A DNA stretch of 64,000 nt from Dickeya undicola. Its GTDB lineage: Bacteria > Pseudomonadota > Gammaproteobacteria > Enterobacterales > Enterobacteriaceae. Numbering within the stretch: the first letter of the stretch is position 1; each line of letters opens with the position of its first letter. The translations under genes and the position numbers were made by a program. Where the stretch lies: assembly GCF_000784735.1 (NCBI RefSeq), contig NZ_JSYG01000017.1, forward strand, positions 62,001 to 126,000, given 5' to 3'. The notes under the pieces are model-generated. The model worked only from the letters and a program-made list of their open reading frames with translations. It had not been told where the DNA came from and did no database searches. Below, piece by piece: positions 15,861-24,843 of the stretch.

Positions 15861-17468
15861 ATGGCTAAATCCCTGATGAAATCAAGGGTGCTGAAACTCA
15901 GCCTTGGTTTGCTGGCGCTGTCTATTGCTGCCGGTGTACAGGCAAAAACCCTGGTGTATTGCTCAGAAGGTTCCCCGGAAGGTTTTAACCCACAGCTGTT
16001 CACATCCGGCACGACTTTTGACGCCAGCTCCATTCCTATTTACAACCGTCTGGTCGAATTCAAGAACGGTACTACCGAAATCGAGCCGGGTCTGGCCGAA
16101 AAATGGGATATCAGCGCCGACGGTAAAACCTATACCTTCCATCTGCGTAAAGGTGTGAAGTGGCAGGACAGTAAAGAATTCAAACCGAGCCGTACCTTCA
16201 ACGCTGACGACGTGCTGTTCTCCTTCCAGCGTCAGTTGGATGCCAACCACCCGTTCCACAAAGTTTCCGGCGGCAGCTACGAATACTTTGAAGGCATGGG
16301 GATGAATGACCTGATCAGCAAAATCGAGAAAGTGGATGACTATACCGTCCGCTTCCAACTGACCCACGCTGAAGCGCCGTTCCTGGCCGACCTGGCGATG
16401 GACTTTGCCTCCATCATGTCCGCCGAGTACGGCGACAAAATGTTGAAAGCCGGTACGCCGGAGAAAATCGACCTGGATCCGATCGGCACCGGTCCGTTCC
16501 AGTTGCAGCAGTATCAGAAAGATTCCCGCATTCTCTATAAGCGTTTTGACAGCTTCTGGGGCACCAAGCCGGGTATCGACCGTTTGGTCTTCTCCATTAC
16601 CCCGGATGCTTCCGTGCGTTATGCCAAGTTGCAGAAAGACGAATGTCAGGTGATGCCGTACCCGAACCCGGCGGACCTGGCCAGCATGAAGCAGGACAAA
16701 AACATCGAACTGTTGCAGAAGCCGGGCCTGAACGTGGGTTACCTGTCGTTCAACGTCGAGAAGAAACCGCTGGATAACGTGAAAGTGCGTCAGGCGCTGA
16801 CTTACGCGGTGAACAAGCAGGCGATCATCGACGCGGTTTATCAGGGTGCCGGTCAGGCTGCGAAAAACCTGATTCCGCCGACCATGTGGGGCTATAACGA
16901 CGACGTTAAGGATTACGCTTACGATCCGGCCAAAGCCAAGGCGTTGCTGAAGGAAGCGGGTCTGGAAAACGGTTTTGAAATCGACCTGTGGGCGATGCCG
17001 GTACAGCGTCCGTACAACCCGAATGCCCGCCGCATGGCGGAGATGATTCAGGCTGACTGGGCGAAAGTGGGCGTGAAAGCCAAGATCGTCACCTACGAGT
17101 GGGGTGAGTATCTCAAACGCGCCAAAGCCGGTGAACACCAGACCGTGCTGATGGGCTGGACCGGCGACAATGGGGATCCGGATAACTTCCTGGCGACGTT
17201 GTTCAGCTGCGACGCGGCGAAGAAAGGCTCCAACTACTCCAAGTGGTGCTACAAGCCGTTTGAAGACCTGATTCAACCGGCCCGTGCGGTGTCCGATCAA
17301 GCTAAACGTATTGAACTGTACAAACAGGCTCAGGTGGTGATGCACGATCAGGCTCCGGCATTGATCGTGGCGCATTCCACCGTGTATGAGCCGATTCGTA
17401 AAAACGTCAAAGGCTACGTTATCGAGCCACGCGGCGTGCACAGCTTCAATCACGTATCAGTAGATTAA
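15861..17468 (+). CDS. dppA: Dipeptide ABC transporter periplasmic binding protein DppA
   Basis: A 535-residue SBP of cluster C (OppA family). The signal peptide is MAKSLMKSRVLKLSLGLLALSIAAGVQA, cleaved before KTLVYCSEGSPEGFNPQ, which is the DppA mature start. Length and sequence match E. coli DppA (535 aa). It captures dipeptides and may deliver haem or 5-aminolevulinate to DppBCDF. SD GGAG lies 8 bases upstream of ATG 15861. A hairpin and 181 bp separate it from dppB, as expected for a binding protein made in excess over its membrane complex. GcvB probably limits its translation. Confidence 0.95.
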   Translation: MAKSLMKSRVLKLSLGLLALSIAAGVQAKTLVYCSEGSPEGFNPQLFTSGTTFDASSIPIYNRLVEFKNGTTEIEPGLAEKWDISADGKTYTFHLRKGVKWQDSKEFKPSRTFNADDVLFSFQRQLDANHPFHKVSGGSYEYFEGMGMNDLISKIEKVDDYTVRFQLTHAEAPFLADLAMDFASIMSAEYGDKMLKAGTPEKIDLDPIGTGPFQLQQYQKDSRILYKRFDSFWGTKPGIDRLVFSITPDASVRYAKLQKDECQVMPYPNPADLASMKQDKNIELLQKPGLNVGYLSFNVEKKPLDNVKVRQALTYAVNKQAIIDAVYQGAGQAAKNLIPPTMWGYNDDVKDYAYDPAKAKALLKEAGLENGFEIDLWAMPVQRPYNPNARRMAEMIQADWAKVGVKAKIVTYEWGEYLKRAKAGEHQTVLMGWTGDNGDPDNFLATLFSCDAAKKGSNYSKWCYKPFEDLIQPARAVSDQAKRIELYKQAQVVMHDQAPALIVAHSTVYEPIRKNVKGYVIEPRGVHSFNHVSVD

Positions 17469-17490
17469 TTACTTATCACGTCACCTTTAT

Positions 17491-17513
17491 GGGCGATGGC
17501 AGCGCTATCGCCC
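17491..17513 (+). terminator. Hairpin between dppA and dppB
   Basis: GGGCGAT (17491-17497) and ATCGCCC (17507-17513) form a 7-bp stem, followed by CTGTTGTTT. It is likely a partial terminator or 3'-end protector giving more dppA than dppBCDF mRNA. Confidence 0.55.
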
Positions 17514-17649
17514 CTGTTGTTTCTTCTGTAGGAGAACGGCAGGGGAGCGCTTCAACGCCCGTTTTAACGCAGTGAGCAATGTCAGGTTCGATGGCGAGCA
17601 CCATCGGGCCCTTTATCTCTAATAAGAGAAAGCACAGAGAGTTCGGGAT

Positions 17650-18669
17650 ATGTTGCAGTTCATACTCCGTCGTTTGGGGCTGGTTATCCCAACGTTTATC
17701 GGTATTACCCTACTGACTTTCGCTTTCGTGCACCTGATCCCCGGCGACCCGGTGATGATCATGGCAGGAGAGCGCGGTATTTCTCCGGAGCGCCACGCGC
17801 AACTGATGGCGGAACTGGGGCTGGACAAGCCTCTCTGGGAGCAATACTTCCACTACATCAACGGTGTGCTGCATGGCGATCTGGGCATGTCCCTGAAGAG
17901 CCGCATACCGGTCTGGGATGAGTTTGTGCCGCGGTTCAAAGCCACGCTGGAACTGGGCGTCTGCGCGATGATTTTCGCGGTGATCGTCGGTATTCCTGTC
18001 GGGGTGCTGGCGGCGGTCAAGCGCGGTTCCATGTTCGACCATACCGCAGTCAGCGTGGCGCTGACCGGCTACTCCATGCCGATTTTCTGGTGGGGCATGA
18101 TGCTGATCATGCTGGTATCGGTGCAGTTGAACCTGACGCCGGTATCTGGCCGGGTGGGCGACACCTTATTTCTGGATGATTCCCTGCCGTTAACCGGCTT
18201 TATGTTGGTAGACACCTTAATCTGGGGTGCGGAAGGCGACTTCAAAGATGCCGTGATGCACATGGTACTTCCGGCGATTGTGCTCGGCACCATTCCGCTG
18301 GCGGTGATTGTGCGTATGACGCGCTCGGCGATGCTGGAAGTGCTGGGCGAGGACTATATCCGTACCGCGCGCGCCAAGGGGCTGAGTCGCCTGCGGGTGA
18401 TTGTGGTTCATGCGTTACGCAACGCCATGCTGCCAGTGGTGACGGTGATCGGTTTACAGGTGGGCACCATGCTGGCCGGGGCGATCCTGACCGAAACCAT
18501 TTTCTCCTGGCCGGGGCTGGGCCGCTGGCTGATCGATGCGTTGCAGCGCCGTGACTATCCGGTGGTGCAGAGCGGGGTATTGCTGGTCGCTACCATGATT
18601 ATTCTGGTGAACCTGCTGGTAGATGTGCTCTACGGCGTGGTGAATCCGCGTATCCGGCATAAGAAATAA
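17650..18669 (+). CDS. dppB: Dipeptide ABC transporter permease DppB
   Basis: A 339-residue inner-membrane permease with about six transmembrane segments. It begins MLQFILRRLGLVIPTFIGIT, as in E. coli DppB (339 aa). The cytoplasmic EAA-type loop is present (EVLGEDYIRTARAKGLSRLRV, about residues 230-250), which contacts the ATPases. It forms the pore with DppC. dppC starts 12 bp downstream with its own ribosome site. No anomalies. Confidence 0.95.
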   Translation: MLQFILRRLGLVIPTFIGITLLTFAFVHLIPGDPVMIMAGERGISPERHAQLMAELGLDKPLWEQYFHYINGVLHGDLGMSLKSRIPVWDEFVPRFKATLELGVCAMIFAVIVGIPVGVLAAVKRGSMFDHTAVSVALTGYSMPIFWWGMMLIMLVSVQLNLTPVSGRVGDTLFLDDSLPLTGFMLVDTLIWGAEGDFKDAVMHMVLPAIVLGTIPLAVIVRMTRSAMLEVLGEDYIRTARAKGLSRLRVIVVHALRNAMLPVVTVIGLQVGTMLAGAILTETIFSWPGLGRWLIDALQRRDYPVVQSGVLLVATMIILVNLLVDVLYGVVNPRIRHKK

Positions 18670-18681
18670 GGGGAAGCGGAG

Positions 18682-19584
18682 ATGACTCACGTTACCGAAT
18701 CCGCAGCGACGACTGCGCCAAAGCCGATGACCCCGTTGCAGGAGTTCTGGCACTATTTCAAACGTAACAAAGGGGCCGTGGTCGGCCTGGTTTACATCAT
18801 TCTGATGCTGGTGGTGGCGGTTGGTGCCAGCGTGCTGGCACCGCATTCACCGGCTGAGCAGTTCCGCGATGCACTGCTGAAACCGCCGGTCTGGCAGGAA
18901 GGCGGCAGCTGGCAGTACATTCTGGGAACTGACGATGTGGGCCGCGATGTGCTGTCGCGCCTGATGTACGGCGCACGTCTGTCGCTGCTGGTGGGTTGCC
19001 TGGTGGTGGTGATGTCGCTGGTTCTCGGCGTCGTCTTCGGTCTGGTTGCCGGTTACTTCGGCGGTGCGGTCGATGCTGCCATCATGCGTCTGGTGGATAT
19101 CATGCTGGCGCTGCCGAGCCTGCTGCTGGCGCTGGTGCTGGTGGCGATTTTCGGGCCGTCCATCGTCAATGCGTCGCTGGCGTTGACCTTCGTGTCACTG
19201 CCGCACTATGTGCGCCTGACTCGCGCCGCAGTACTGGTGGAAGTCAACCGCGACTACGTCACCGCTTCGCGCGTGGCGGGCGCCGGTCCGCTGCGCCAGA
19301 TGTTCGTCAACATTTTCCCTAACTGTCTGGCGCCGTTGATCGTCCAGGCATCGATGGGTTTTTCCAACGCCATTCTCGACATGGCCGCGCTTGGGTTCCT
19401 CGGCATGGGCGCACAGCCGCCCACACCGGAATGGGGCACCATGCTCTCCGACGTGCTGCAGTTTGCGCAGAGCGCCTGGTGGGTGGTGACGTTCCCCGGT
19501 CTGGCGATTCTGCTGACGGTATTGGCATTTAACCTGATGGGGGACGGCCTGCGTGATGCTCTCGACCCCAAACTCAAGCAGTGA
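18682..19584 (+). CDS. dppC: Dipeptide ABC transporter permease DppC
   Basis: A 300-residue permease of the OppC/DppC type: N-terminal OppC_N segment with the first TM ([20 protein letters not shown]), then the [19 protein letters not shown] motif, five more TM segments and the EAA loop ([20 protein letters not shown]). It starts at ATG 18682, close behind AAGCGGAG. The last codons lie in a 15-bp duplication (CAAGCAGTGACAGAG and one-mismatch copy), so a second stop-like copy sits in the spacer before dppD. Confidence 0.95.
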   Translation: MTHVTESAATTAPKPMTPLQEFWHYFKRNKGAVVGLVYIILMLVVAVGASVLAPHSPAEQFRDALLKPPVWQEGGSWQYILGTDDVGRDVLSRLMYGARLSLLVGCLVVVMSLVLGVVFGLVAGYFGGAVDAAIMRLVDIMLALPSLLLALVLVAIFGPSIVNASLALTFVSLPHYVRLTRAAVLVEVNRDYVTASRVAGAGPLRQMFVNIFPNCLAPLIVQASMGFSNAILDMAALGFLGMGAQPPTPEWGTMLSDVLQFAQSAWWVVTFPGLAILLTVLAFNLMGDGLRDALDPKLKQ

Positions 19585-19604
19585 CAGAGCAAGCAGTGAT
19601 AGAG
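19575..19604 (+). repeat. 15-bp tandem duplication at the dppC 3' end
   Basis: CAAGCAGTGACAGAG (19575-19589) is followed directly by CAAGCAGTGATAGAG (19590-19604), one mismatch. The first copy contains the dppC stop codon (TGA 19582-19584) and the second ends just before the dppD start. Confidence 0.9.
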
Positions 19605-19612
19605 GTAAAGAG

Positions 19613-20593
19613 ATGGCGTTACTCAACGTAGAAAAACTGTCGGTGCACTTTGGCGACGAGGGGCTGCCGTTTCGCGCGGTAGACCGCATCAGCTATCAGG
19701 TGGAGCAAGGGCAGGTGGTCGGCATCGTCGGCGAGTCCGGCTCCGGCAAATCCGTCAGTTCGCTGGCGATCATGGGGTTGATTGATTTCCCCGGCAAGGT
19801 GATGGCCGACCGGCTGGAGTTCAACCAGCGCGACCTGCAGACGCTGTCCGACAAGGAACGGCGTCAACTGGTGGGGGCGGAAGTGGCGATGATCTTCCAG
19901 GACCCGATGACCAGCCTCAACCCCTGCTACACCGTGGGTTTCCAGATTATGGAAGCCATCAAGGTGCATCAGGGCGGTAACCGTAAAACCCGTCGTCAGC
20001 GGGCGATCGACCTGTTGAATCAGGTGGGGATTCCTGACCCGGAATCGCGGCTGGATGTGTATCCGCACCAACTGTCGGGTGGGATGAGCCAGCGCGTGAT
20101 GATCGCGATGGCGATTGCCTGCCGACCGAAGCTGTTGATCGCCGACGAACCGACGACGGCGCTGGACGTGACCATTCAGGCGCAAATCATCGAACTGCTG
20201 CTGGAGTTGCAGCAGAAAGAGAACATGGCGCTGATCCTGATTACCCACGATCTGGCGCTGGTGGCGGAAGCGGCGCACCACATCATCGTGATGTACGCCG
20301 GGCAGGTGGTGGAATCTGGCAAAGCGGCGGACATTTTCCGCGCTCCACGTCACCCCTATACCCAGGCGCTGCTGCGTGCGCTGCCGGAATTCGCGGTGGA
20401 CAAGTCCCGCCTGGCGTCGCTGCCTGGCGTGGTGCCGGGCAAGTATGACCGGCCGAACGGTTGTTTGCTCAATCCGCGCTGCCCGTACGCCAGCGATCGT
20501 TGCCGTCAGGAAGAGCCTGAGATGCGGGATATCCCCGGTCGTCAGGTGAAATGTCATACACCGCTGGATGATGCGGGGAGGCCAACCGTATGA
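19613..20593 (+). CDS. dppD: Dipeptide ABC transporter ATP-binding protein DppD
   Basis: A 326-residue ABC ATPase starting [16 protein letters not shown] at ATG 19613; an upstream in-frame ATG (19553) lies inside dppC and is rejected. Walker [10 protein letters not shown]-loop [11 protein letters not shown], signature LSGGMSQR and Walker [13 protein letters not shown] are intact. A C-terminal Opp/Dpp extension has the cysteine cluster ([21 protein letters not shown]) typical of an Fe-S site in this subgroup. It energises peptide uptake with DppF and overlaps dppF by 4 bp (ATGA). Confidence 0.95.
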   Translation: MALLNVEKLSVHFGDEGLPFRAVDRISYQVEQGQVVGIVGESGSGKSVSSLAIMGLIDFPGKVMADRLEFNQRDLQTLSDKERRQLVGAEVAMIFQDPMTSLNPCYTVGFQIMEAIKVHQGGNRKTRRQRAIDLLNQVGIPDPESRLDVYPHQLSGGMSQRVMIAMAIACRPKLLIADEPTTALDVTIQAQIIELLLELQQKENMALILITHDLALVAEAAHHIIVMYAGQVVESGKAADIFRAPRHPYTQALLRALPEFAVDKSRLASLPGVVPGKYDRPNGCLLNPRCPYASDRCRQEEPEMRDIPGRQVKCHTPLDDAGRPTV

Positions 20594-21597
20594 GCCAGAC
20601 CATGAATGCCGCCGGGCAGCCGTACCTGCTCGAAGCGATTGATTTGAAAAAACACTACCCGGTGAAAAAAGGGCTGTTCGCACCGGAGCGACTGGTGAAA
20701 GCGCTGGACGGCGTGTCCTTTACGCTGGAGCGCGGCAAGACGCTGGCGGTGGTGGGCGAGTCCGGTTGCGGCAAGTCGACGCTGGGCCGCCTGCTGACCA
20801 TGATTGAAACCCCGTCGCACGGCGAGCTGTACTATCAAGGGCAGGACCTGCTCAAGCCGGACCCGGCGGCGCAGAAGCTGCGTCGGCAGAAAATTCAGAT
20901 CGTGTTCCAGAACCCCTACGCGTCGCTCAACCCGCGCAAGAAGGTAGGTCAGATTCTGGAAGAACCGCTGGTGATCAACACCGATCTCACCAAGGCGGAA
21001 CGCCGTGAAAAAGCGCTGGCGATGATGGCGAAAGTGGGCCTGAAAACCGAGCACTACGACCGCTATCCACACATGTTTTCCGGCGGCCAGCGCCAGCGTA
21101 TCGCCATCGCCCGCGGTCTGATGCTGGACCCGGACGTGGTGATCGCCGACGAACCGGTGTCCGCGCTGGACGTGTCGGTACGCGCGCAGGTACTGAACCT
21201 GATGATGGATTTGCAGCAGGATTTGGGGCTGTCTTACGTATTCATCTCCCACGATCTGTCGGTGGTGGAGCACATTGCTGATGAAGTGATGGTGATGTAT
21301 CTGGGCCGCTGCGTGGAGAAAGGCAGCAAAGACGCCATTTTCAGCAACCCGCGCCACCCGTATACCCAGGCGCTGTTGTCCGCCACGCCGCGCCTGAACC
21401 CGGATGCCCGCCGCGAACGCATCAAGCTGACCGGCGAGCTGCCAAGCCCGCTCAGTCCGCCGCCGGGCTGCGCCTTCAACGCCCGCTGCCAGCACCGTTT
21501 CGGCACCTGCACCCAGTTGCAGCCGCAACTGAAACCGCACGGCGAGCAACTGGTCGCCTGCTTTGCGGTGGAACAGGAAGACAGTCAGGTAAGCTGA
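20590..21597 (+). CDS. dppF: Dipeptide ABC transporter ATP-binding protein DppF
   Basis: A 335-residue ABC ATPase and partner of DppD. Walker [11 protein letters not shown]-loop [14 protein letters not shown], signature FSGGQRQR, Walker [13 protein letters not shown] and H-loop SHDLSVVEH are intact. The C-terminal oligopeptide-transport extension includes [14 protein letters not shown] with spaced cysteines. Translation is coupled to dppD through the ATGA overlap. A strong intrinsic terminator ends the operon. Confidence 0.95.
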   Translation: MSQTMNAAGQPYLLEAIDLKKHYPVKKGLFAPERLVKALDGVSFTLERGKTLAVVGESGCGKSTLGRLLTMIETPSHGELYYQGQDLLKPDPAAQKLRRQKIQIVFQNPYASLNPRKKVGQILEEPLVINTDLTKAERREKALAMMAKVGLKTEHYDRYPHMFSGGQRQRIAIARGLMLDPDVVIADEPVSALDVSVRAQVLNLMMDLQQDLGLSYVFISHDLSVVEHIADEVMVMYLGRCVEKGSKDAIFSNPRHPYTQALLSATPRLNPDARRERIKLTGELPSPLSPPPGCAFNARCQHRFGTCTQLQPQLKPHGEQLVACFAVEQEDSQVS

Positions 21598-21616
21598 CGC
21601 TGGTGGTGAAATAAAA

Positions 21617-21648
21617 ACAGCCCCGGCTAAAATCGGGGCTGTTTTTTT
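21617..21648 (+). terminator. Intrinsic terminator of the dpp operon
   Basis: ACAGCCCCG (21617-21625) and CGGGGCTGT (21634-21642) pair, and a T-run follows to 21648. The A-run before the stem may let it work for the minus strand as well. Confidence 0.9.
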
Positions 21649-21679
21649 ATACGCAGCATCGGCTGAGTGTTTTTAGCCG

Positions 21680-21772
21680 TTATCCGTTATTTTTGGTAAA
21701 CATCTCGTCCAGATCCGTCACCGAGCGCAGTTTCCAGGCTCCATTTCCCTGTACATAGCAACCTTTGCCGCA
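21680..21772 (-). other. Open in-frame segment beyond the MocR-type stop codon
   Basis: Reading through the regulator's TAA (21773-21775) in the same frame gives about 30 more codons to a second stop at 21680. They include GNGAWKLRSVTDLDEMFTKN, which looks protein-like rather than random. It may be the 3' remnant of a lost gene or a former C-terminus. I do not recognise the family. Confidence 0.3.
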
Positions 21773-23188
21773 TTACGCCTCTGACTTGCTCTCCCGCACC
21801 CAACGCGCCAGCAGTTGAATAGCCTCGTGTACCTCTTCATTCCAGCCGAAACCAGCGTTGAGCCGCAGGCAGTGGTCGTAACGCCGGTCGGTGGCGAAAA
21901 TGTGCCCCGGCGCGATGCCGATGCCCTGCTGCCGGGCGCGGGAAAACAGATCGCGCGATGAGCAGCAGCCCGGCGGCAGCGTGACCCAGATGGCGTAGCC
22001 GCCTTCCGGTTGCGAGACTTGAGTGCCTGCCGGGAAGTCATGCAGCACCGCCTGACGCAGCCGGGCAACCTGGCGCGCCAGTTCGCGGCGTAGTTTGCGC
22101 AAGTGAGCGTCGTAACCGCCGTTGCGCAACAGTTCGGCCAGCGCCACCTGCGGTGTCAGCGACGTGCCCATGGTGGAGGTGAATTTGAGGGCGGCGAGTT
22201 TGCGCTGCCAGTGTGCGCTGCTGACCCAGCCGATGCGGATGCCAGGGCCGACCGTCTTGGAGAAGCCGTTGCACAGCAGCACATTGGGGCTGAACGCGCG
22301 TAATGGAAACGGCCGTTGTTCGCCGAAAGCGGTATCGGCGAAGGTATCGTCTTCAATCAACGCGATGCCGTGCCGGTCCGCTGCGTCGGCGATACGGCGC
22401 TTGTAGGTATCCGGCAAGCTGGTGCCGAGCGGATTGTTGATGTTGGTCAGCGAGATGAACGCGCTCACCTGACGCTGGCTGAACAGCGACTCCAGTTGGT
22501 CCACATCCATATGCCCGCTGGTGTCTTGCCCGACTTCCACTACCCGTAACCCCAGATTGCGCAACATCTGCAACAGCACGAAATAGCAGGGCGACTGCAC
22601 CGCCACCGCGTCGCCGCTACGGGTCACCGCCCGCAATGACAGCGACAGCGCCTCGATACAACCGTTGGTGATCAAAATATCGTCGGGATGCAGATGGCAA
22701 CCGTAATCCAACGCCCGCCGGGCGATCTCTTCTTTTAGCGGCAAATAGCCGCTGCCTTTGACGTCGTTGCCCAGCATCATCGGATTGGTGTAACTGGCCT
22801 GACGGATGAGCTGCCCCATCTTTTTCAGCGGATAGAGCGCGTTATCACCGTTAGCCAAATCGAGCCGCACCCGGCATTCGGTGCCGACCAGCGACAGGTG
22901 CAATTCGGTTTGTTCGTCGAGCACCGGCAGCGCGACCGGCTGTGGGACCGCCGTCATGGCGTTGCTGCGGCGCGTGTCGGCGACAAAAAAGCCAGATTTG
23001 GGCCGTGCGAGGGCGAAATGCTCATTTTCCAGCGTGCGCAGCACTTTCATCGCCGTGGTGGCGCTGGTGCCATGCTGCTGCGCCAGCGCCCGCACCGACG
23101 GGAGCCGGTGATGGGCAGGCAGGGTGCCGCTCTGGATGGCCCGAATGAAGTGATCGGCAATCTGGCGGTAGCGGGGGGTGTCTGACAT
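21773..23188 (-). CDS. MocR-type regulator (GntR HTH fused to a class I aminotransferase domain)
   Basis: A 471-residue MocR/PdxR-type protein. The N-terminal GntR winged helix is at about residues 4-70 (RYRQIADHFIRAIQSGTLPA, then SVRALAQQHGTSATTAMKVL). A linker leads to a fold-type I aminotransferase domain with LITNGCIEALSLSLRAV, the DDTFAD motif and the PLP-lysine motif NGFSKTVGPG. Such proteins sense a PLP adduct and usually activate a divergent gene. Here the divergent gene is an EamA-type exporter, with three iterons between them. The protein ends KSEA, with an in-frame open segment beyond the stop. Effector not predictable; an amino acid exported by EamA is plausible. Confidence 0.88.
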   Translation of the reverse strand: MSDTPRYRQIADHFIRAIQSGTLPAHHRLPSVRALAQQHGTSATTAMKVLRTLENEHFALARPKSGFFVADTRRSNAMTAVPQPVALPVLDEQTELHLSLVGTECRVRLDLANGDNALYPLKKMGQLIRQASYTNPMMLGNDVKGSGYLPLKEEIARRALDYGCHLHPDDILITNGCIEALSLSLRAVTRSGDAVAVQSPCYFVLLQMLRNLGLRVVEVGQDTSGHMDVDQLESLFSQRQVSAFISLTNINNPLGTSLPDTYKRRIADAADRHGIALIEDDTFADTAFGEQRPFPLRAFSPNVLLCNGFSKTVGPGIRIGWVSSAHWQRKLAALKFTSTMGTSLTPQVALAELLRNGGYDAHLRKLRRELARQVARLRQAVLHDFPAGTQVSQPEGGYAIWVTLPPGCCSSRDLFSRARQQGIGIAPGHIFATDRRYDHCLRLNAGFGWNEEVHEAIQLLARWVRESKSEA

Positions 23189-23307
23189 CGGGAAGCCCTG
23201 AATTCAGCAGTGATGCCGACAGGTTACGTTGAAGCGTAGGCGACAGGCAATCTGTCGTACACCGTTTGTGCGGAGATAAGGAAGGGGCAGGCGTGATGTC
23301 TCTCTTA

Positions 23308-23360
23308 AACCGGATGTGGCGGTTGTAACCGGATATCGTGATGAAACCGGATATCGTGAT
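23308..23360 (+). promoter_or_regulatory. Three direct repeats (AACCGGAT iterons), probable MocR-type operator
   Basis: AACCGGATATCGTGAT occurs at 23327-23342 and 23345-23360, and a shorter copy AACCGGATGTGG at 23308-23319. Periods are 19 and 18 bp, so copies lie on nearly the same DNA face. They sit between the divergent regulator and exporter genes, where MocR-type proteins typically bind direct repeats. Confidence 0.7.
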
Positions 23361-23471
23361 TGTACACCGGCGCTCTGTATTACCTGTTATTGCGCGCAAC
23401 TGTGTCTGTCGGCAGTACCGATTTACCAGTAGGTTAATCAGTAGGTGTGGTTCTTAACGACAGGGTAAAAA

Positions 23472-24380
23472 ATGACAATAAAAGATCGGTTGCTGGCGTT
23501 GTGCGTGGTGGTGGTGTGGGGCATTAATTTTGTGGTGATGAAAATCGGCCTGCATGACATGCCGCCGTTTCTACTGGCCGGGCTGCGCTTTTTGCTGGTG
23601 GCGCTGCCCGCTATCCTGCTGGTGCCGCGCCCCGCGTTGCCGCTGCGCTGGCTGGCGGCATACGGCATGACCATCAGTTTCGGGCAGTTCGCCTTTCTGT
23701 TCTGTGCCATCAAAATGGGGATGCCGGTGGGCGTGGCGTCGCTGGTACTCCAGGCGCAGGCATTCTTTACCCTGATGCTGGGTGCCTGGTGGTTGAGCGA
23801 ACGGTTGCAGTGGAATCAATGGCTGGGCGTGCTGGTCGCGGCGTTGGGTATGGTGGTGCTGGCGCAGAGTAATACAGCGAACGCCTCGTCGCCGGGTATG
23901 ACGCTGACCACGTTGTTGCTGACGCTGGCGGCGGCGGCCTCCTGGGCCTGTGGCAACATCTGCAACAAGCAGATTATGCGCCACCACCCGGTGAACGCCA
24001 TGTCGCTGGTGGTGTGGAGTGCGCTGATTCCGGTTGGCCCGTTCCTGCTCTGTTCCTGGCTGTTCGAAGGTGGTGACACCATCGTCGCCAGCCTGACGTC
24101 TATTCGCTTATCTACTGTGCTGGCGCTGATGTATCTGTCGTTTATTTCCACGCTGATTGGGTACGCCATCTGGGGTAACCTGCTGTCGCGTTATGAAACC
24201 TGGCGGGTGGCACCGCTGTCGCTGCTGGTGCCGGTGGTCGGTATCCTTAGTGCAGCGTTGTTGCTGGGCGAAAGTCTATCGACCGGGCAGCTATTGGGCG
24301 CGTTGCTGGTCATGCTGGGGCTGTTGGTTAATGTCTTTGGCGCGCGGTTATGGTCGTTGCGATTGGCTCGTCAGCTCTGA
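23472..24380 (+). CDS. eamA: EamA-type DMT-superfamily exporter (O-acetylserine/cysteine exporter-like)
   Basis: A 302-residue inner-membrane protein with ten predicted TM segments from two EamA repeats. The start MTIKDRLLALCVVVVWGINFVVMK and helix pattern resemble E. coli EamA (YdeD), which exports O-acetylserine and cysteine pathway metabolites. It is divergent from the MocR-type regulator, which likely controls it through the iterons upstream. The gene symbol rests on similarity in memory; another amino-acid or metabolite exporter of the same family is possible. Confidence 0.8.
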   Translation: MTIKDRLLALCVVVVWGINFVVMKIGLHDMPPFLLAGLRFLLVALPAILLVPRPALPLRWLAAYGMTISFGQFAFLFCAIKMGMPVGVASLVLQAQAFFTLMLGAWWLSERLQWNQWLGVLVAALGMVVLAQSNTANASSPGMTLTTLLLTLAAAASWACGNICNKQIMRHHPVNAMSLVVWSALIPVGPFLLCSWLFEGGDTIVASLTSIRLSTVLALMYLSFISTLIGYAIWGNLLSRYETWRVAPLSLLVPVVGILSAALLLGESLSTGQLLGALLVMLGLLVNVFGARLWSLRLARQL

Positions 24381-24537
24381 CGTGGCGGGATAAGACTGTG
24401 AAACCGGCCTTATCCCATTGCCAAGGCACAAATGTCGGCCCGGGCGGGATGCTGGTAAAAACAAGGGCAGATACGCAGGAGGAGTCAGAGAAGCTCGAAC
24501 AATTAATTTATTTTAACAATTTGGTGAATATTTAATC

Positions 24538-24666
24538 ATGGATTTCAGGCGTACACTGCGCTATCTTCACGCCGCTCTATTTATCATCCGATGCCATCCA
24601 TTAATTTCTGCTGTTATTGCCCGCTGGTTAACTATCTATATAGTGAAATTTCAGCCGGGTGAATGA
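24538..24666 (+). CDS. Possible small ORF, 42 aa, unknown
   Basis: ATG to TGA, 42 codons: begins MDFRRTLRYLHAALFIIRCH and has a basic, moderately hydrophobic character. GGTGA lies 11 bases upstream, a weak ribosome site. It could be chance, or a leader peptide of the cellulose operon. No family recognised. Confidence 0.2.
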   Translation: MDFRRTLRYLHAALFIIRCHPLISAVIARWLTIYIVKFQPGE

Positions 24667-24687
24667 TGTTTTTTCAGATAGTTAGAG

Positions 24688-24843
24688 ATGAAAGGGTTTA
24701 CTTATGGATGGTTTGTTTATTTTCCCAGAGTAATTTACCTTCGTCACAAATATCGGTATAAGACTAATCCGAAAAGATTGTTTTTTGCGCTGTTGCCCAG
24801 CGCCATATTTGCCGTCACCCTTTTCCAGGGAAATGTAAGTTAG
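24688..24843 (+). CDS. Possible small membrane ORF directly abutting bcsO, 51 aa
   Basis: ATG 24688 to TAG 24841-24843, which is immediately followed by the bcsO ATG. The product has a basic middle (YLRHKYRYKTNPKRL) and a hydrophobic end (FFALLPSAIFAVTLF), as in a small membrane protein. The zero-base junction with bcsO would give translational coupling. The ribosome site is weak (AGAG next to the ATG). It may simply be leader sequence. Confidence 0.3.
   Translation: MKGFTYGWFVYFPRVIYLRHKYRYKTNPKRLFFALLPSAIFAVTLFQGNVS

Larger units (their letters stand above)
24381..24843. other. Region between eamA and bcsO
   Basis: About 460 bp. It contains two possible small ORFs (24538-24666 and 24688-24843, own entries) and should hold the bcs operon promoter. 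No clear terminator was seen after eamA and no c-di-GMP riboswitch was recognised. Confidence 0.5.

Noticed and set aside
15963..17453. Long minus-strand open frame (496 codons) opposite dppA
   Set aside because: It is the reverse-strand shadow of dppA, has no recognisable family, and its composition follows the codon bias of dppA.
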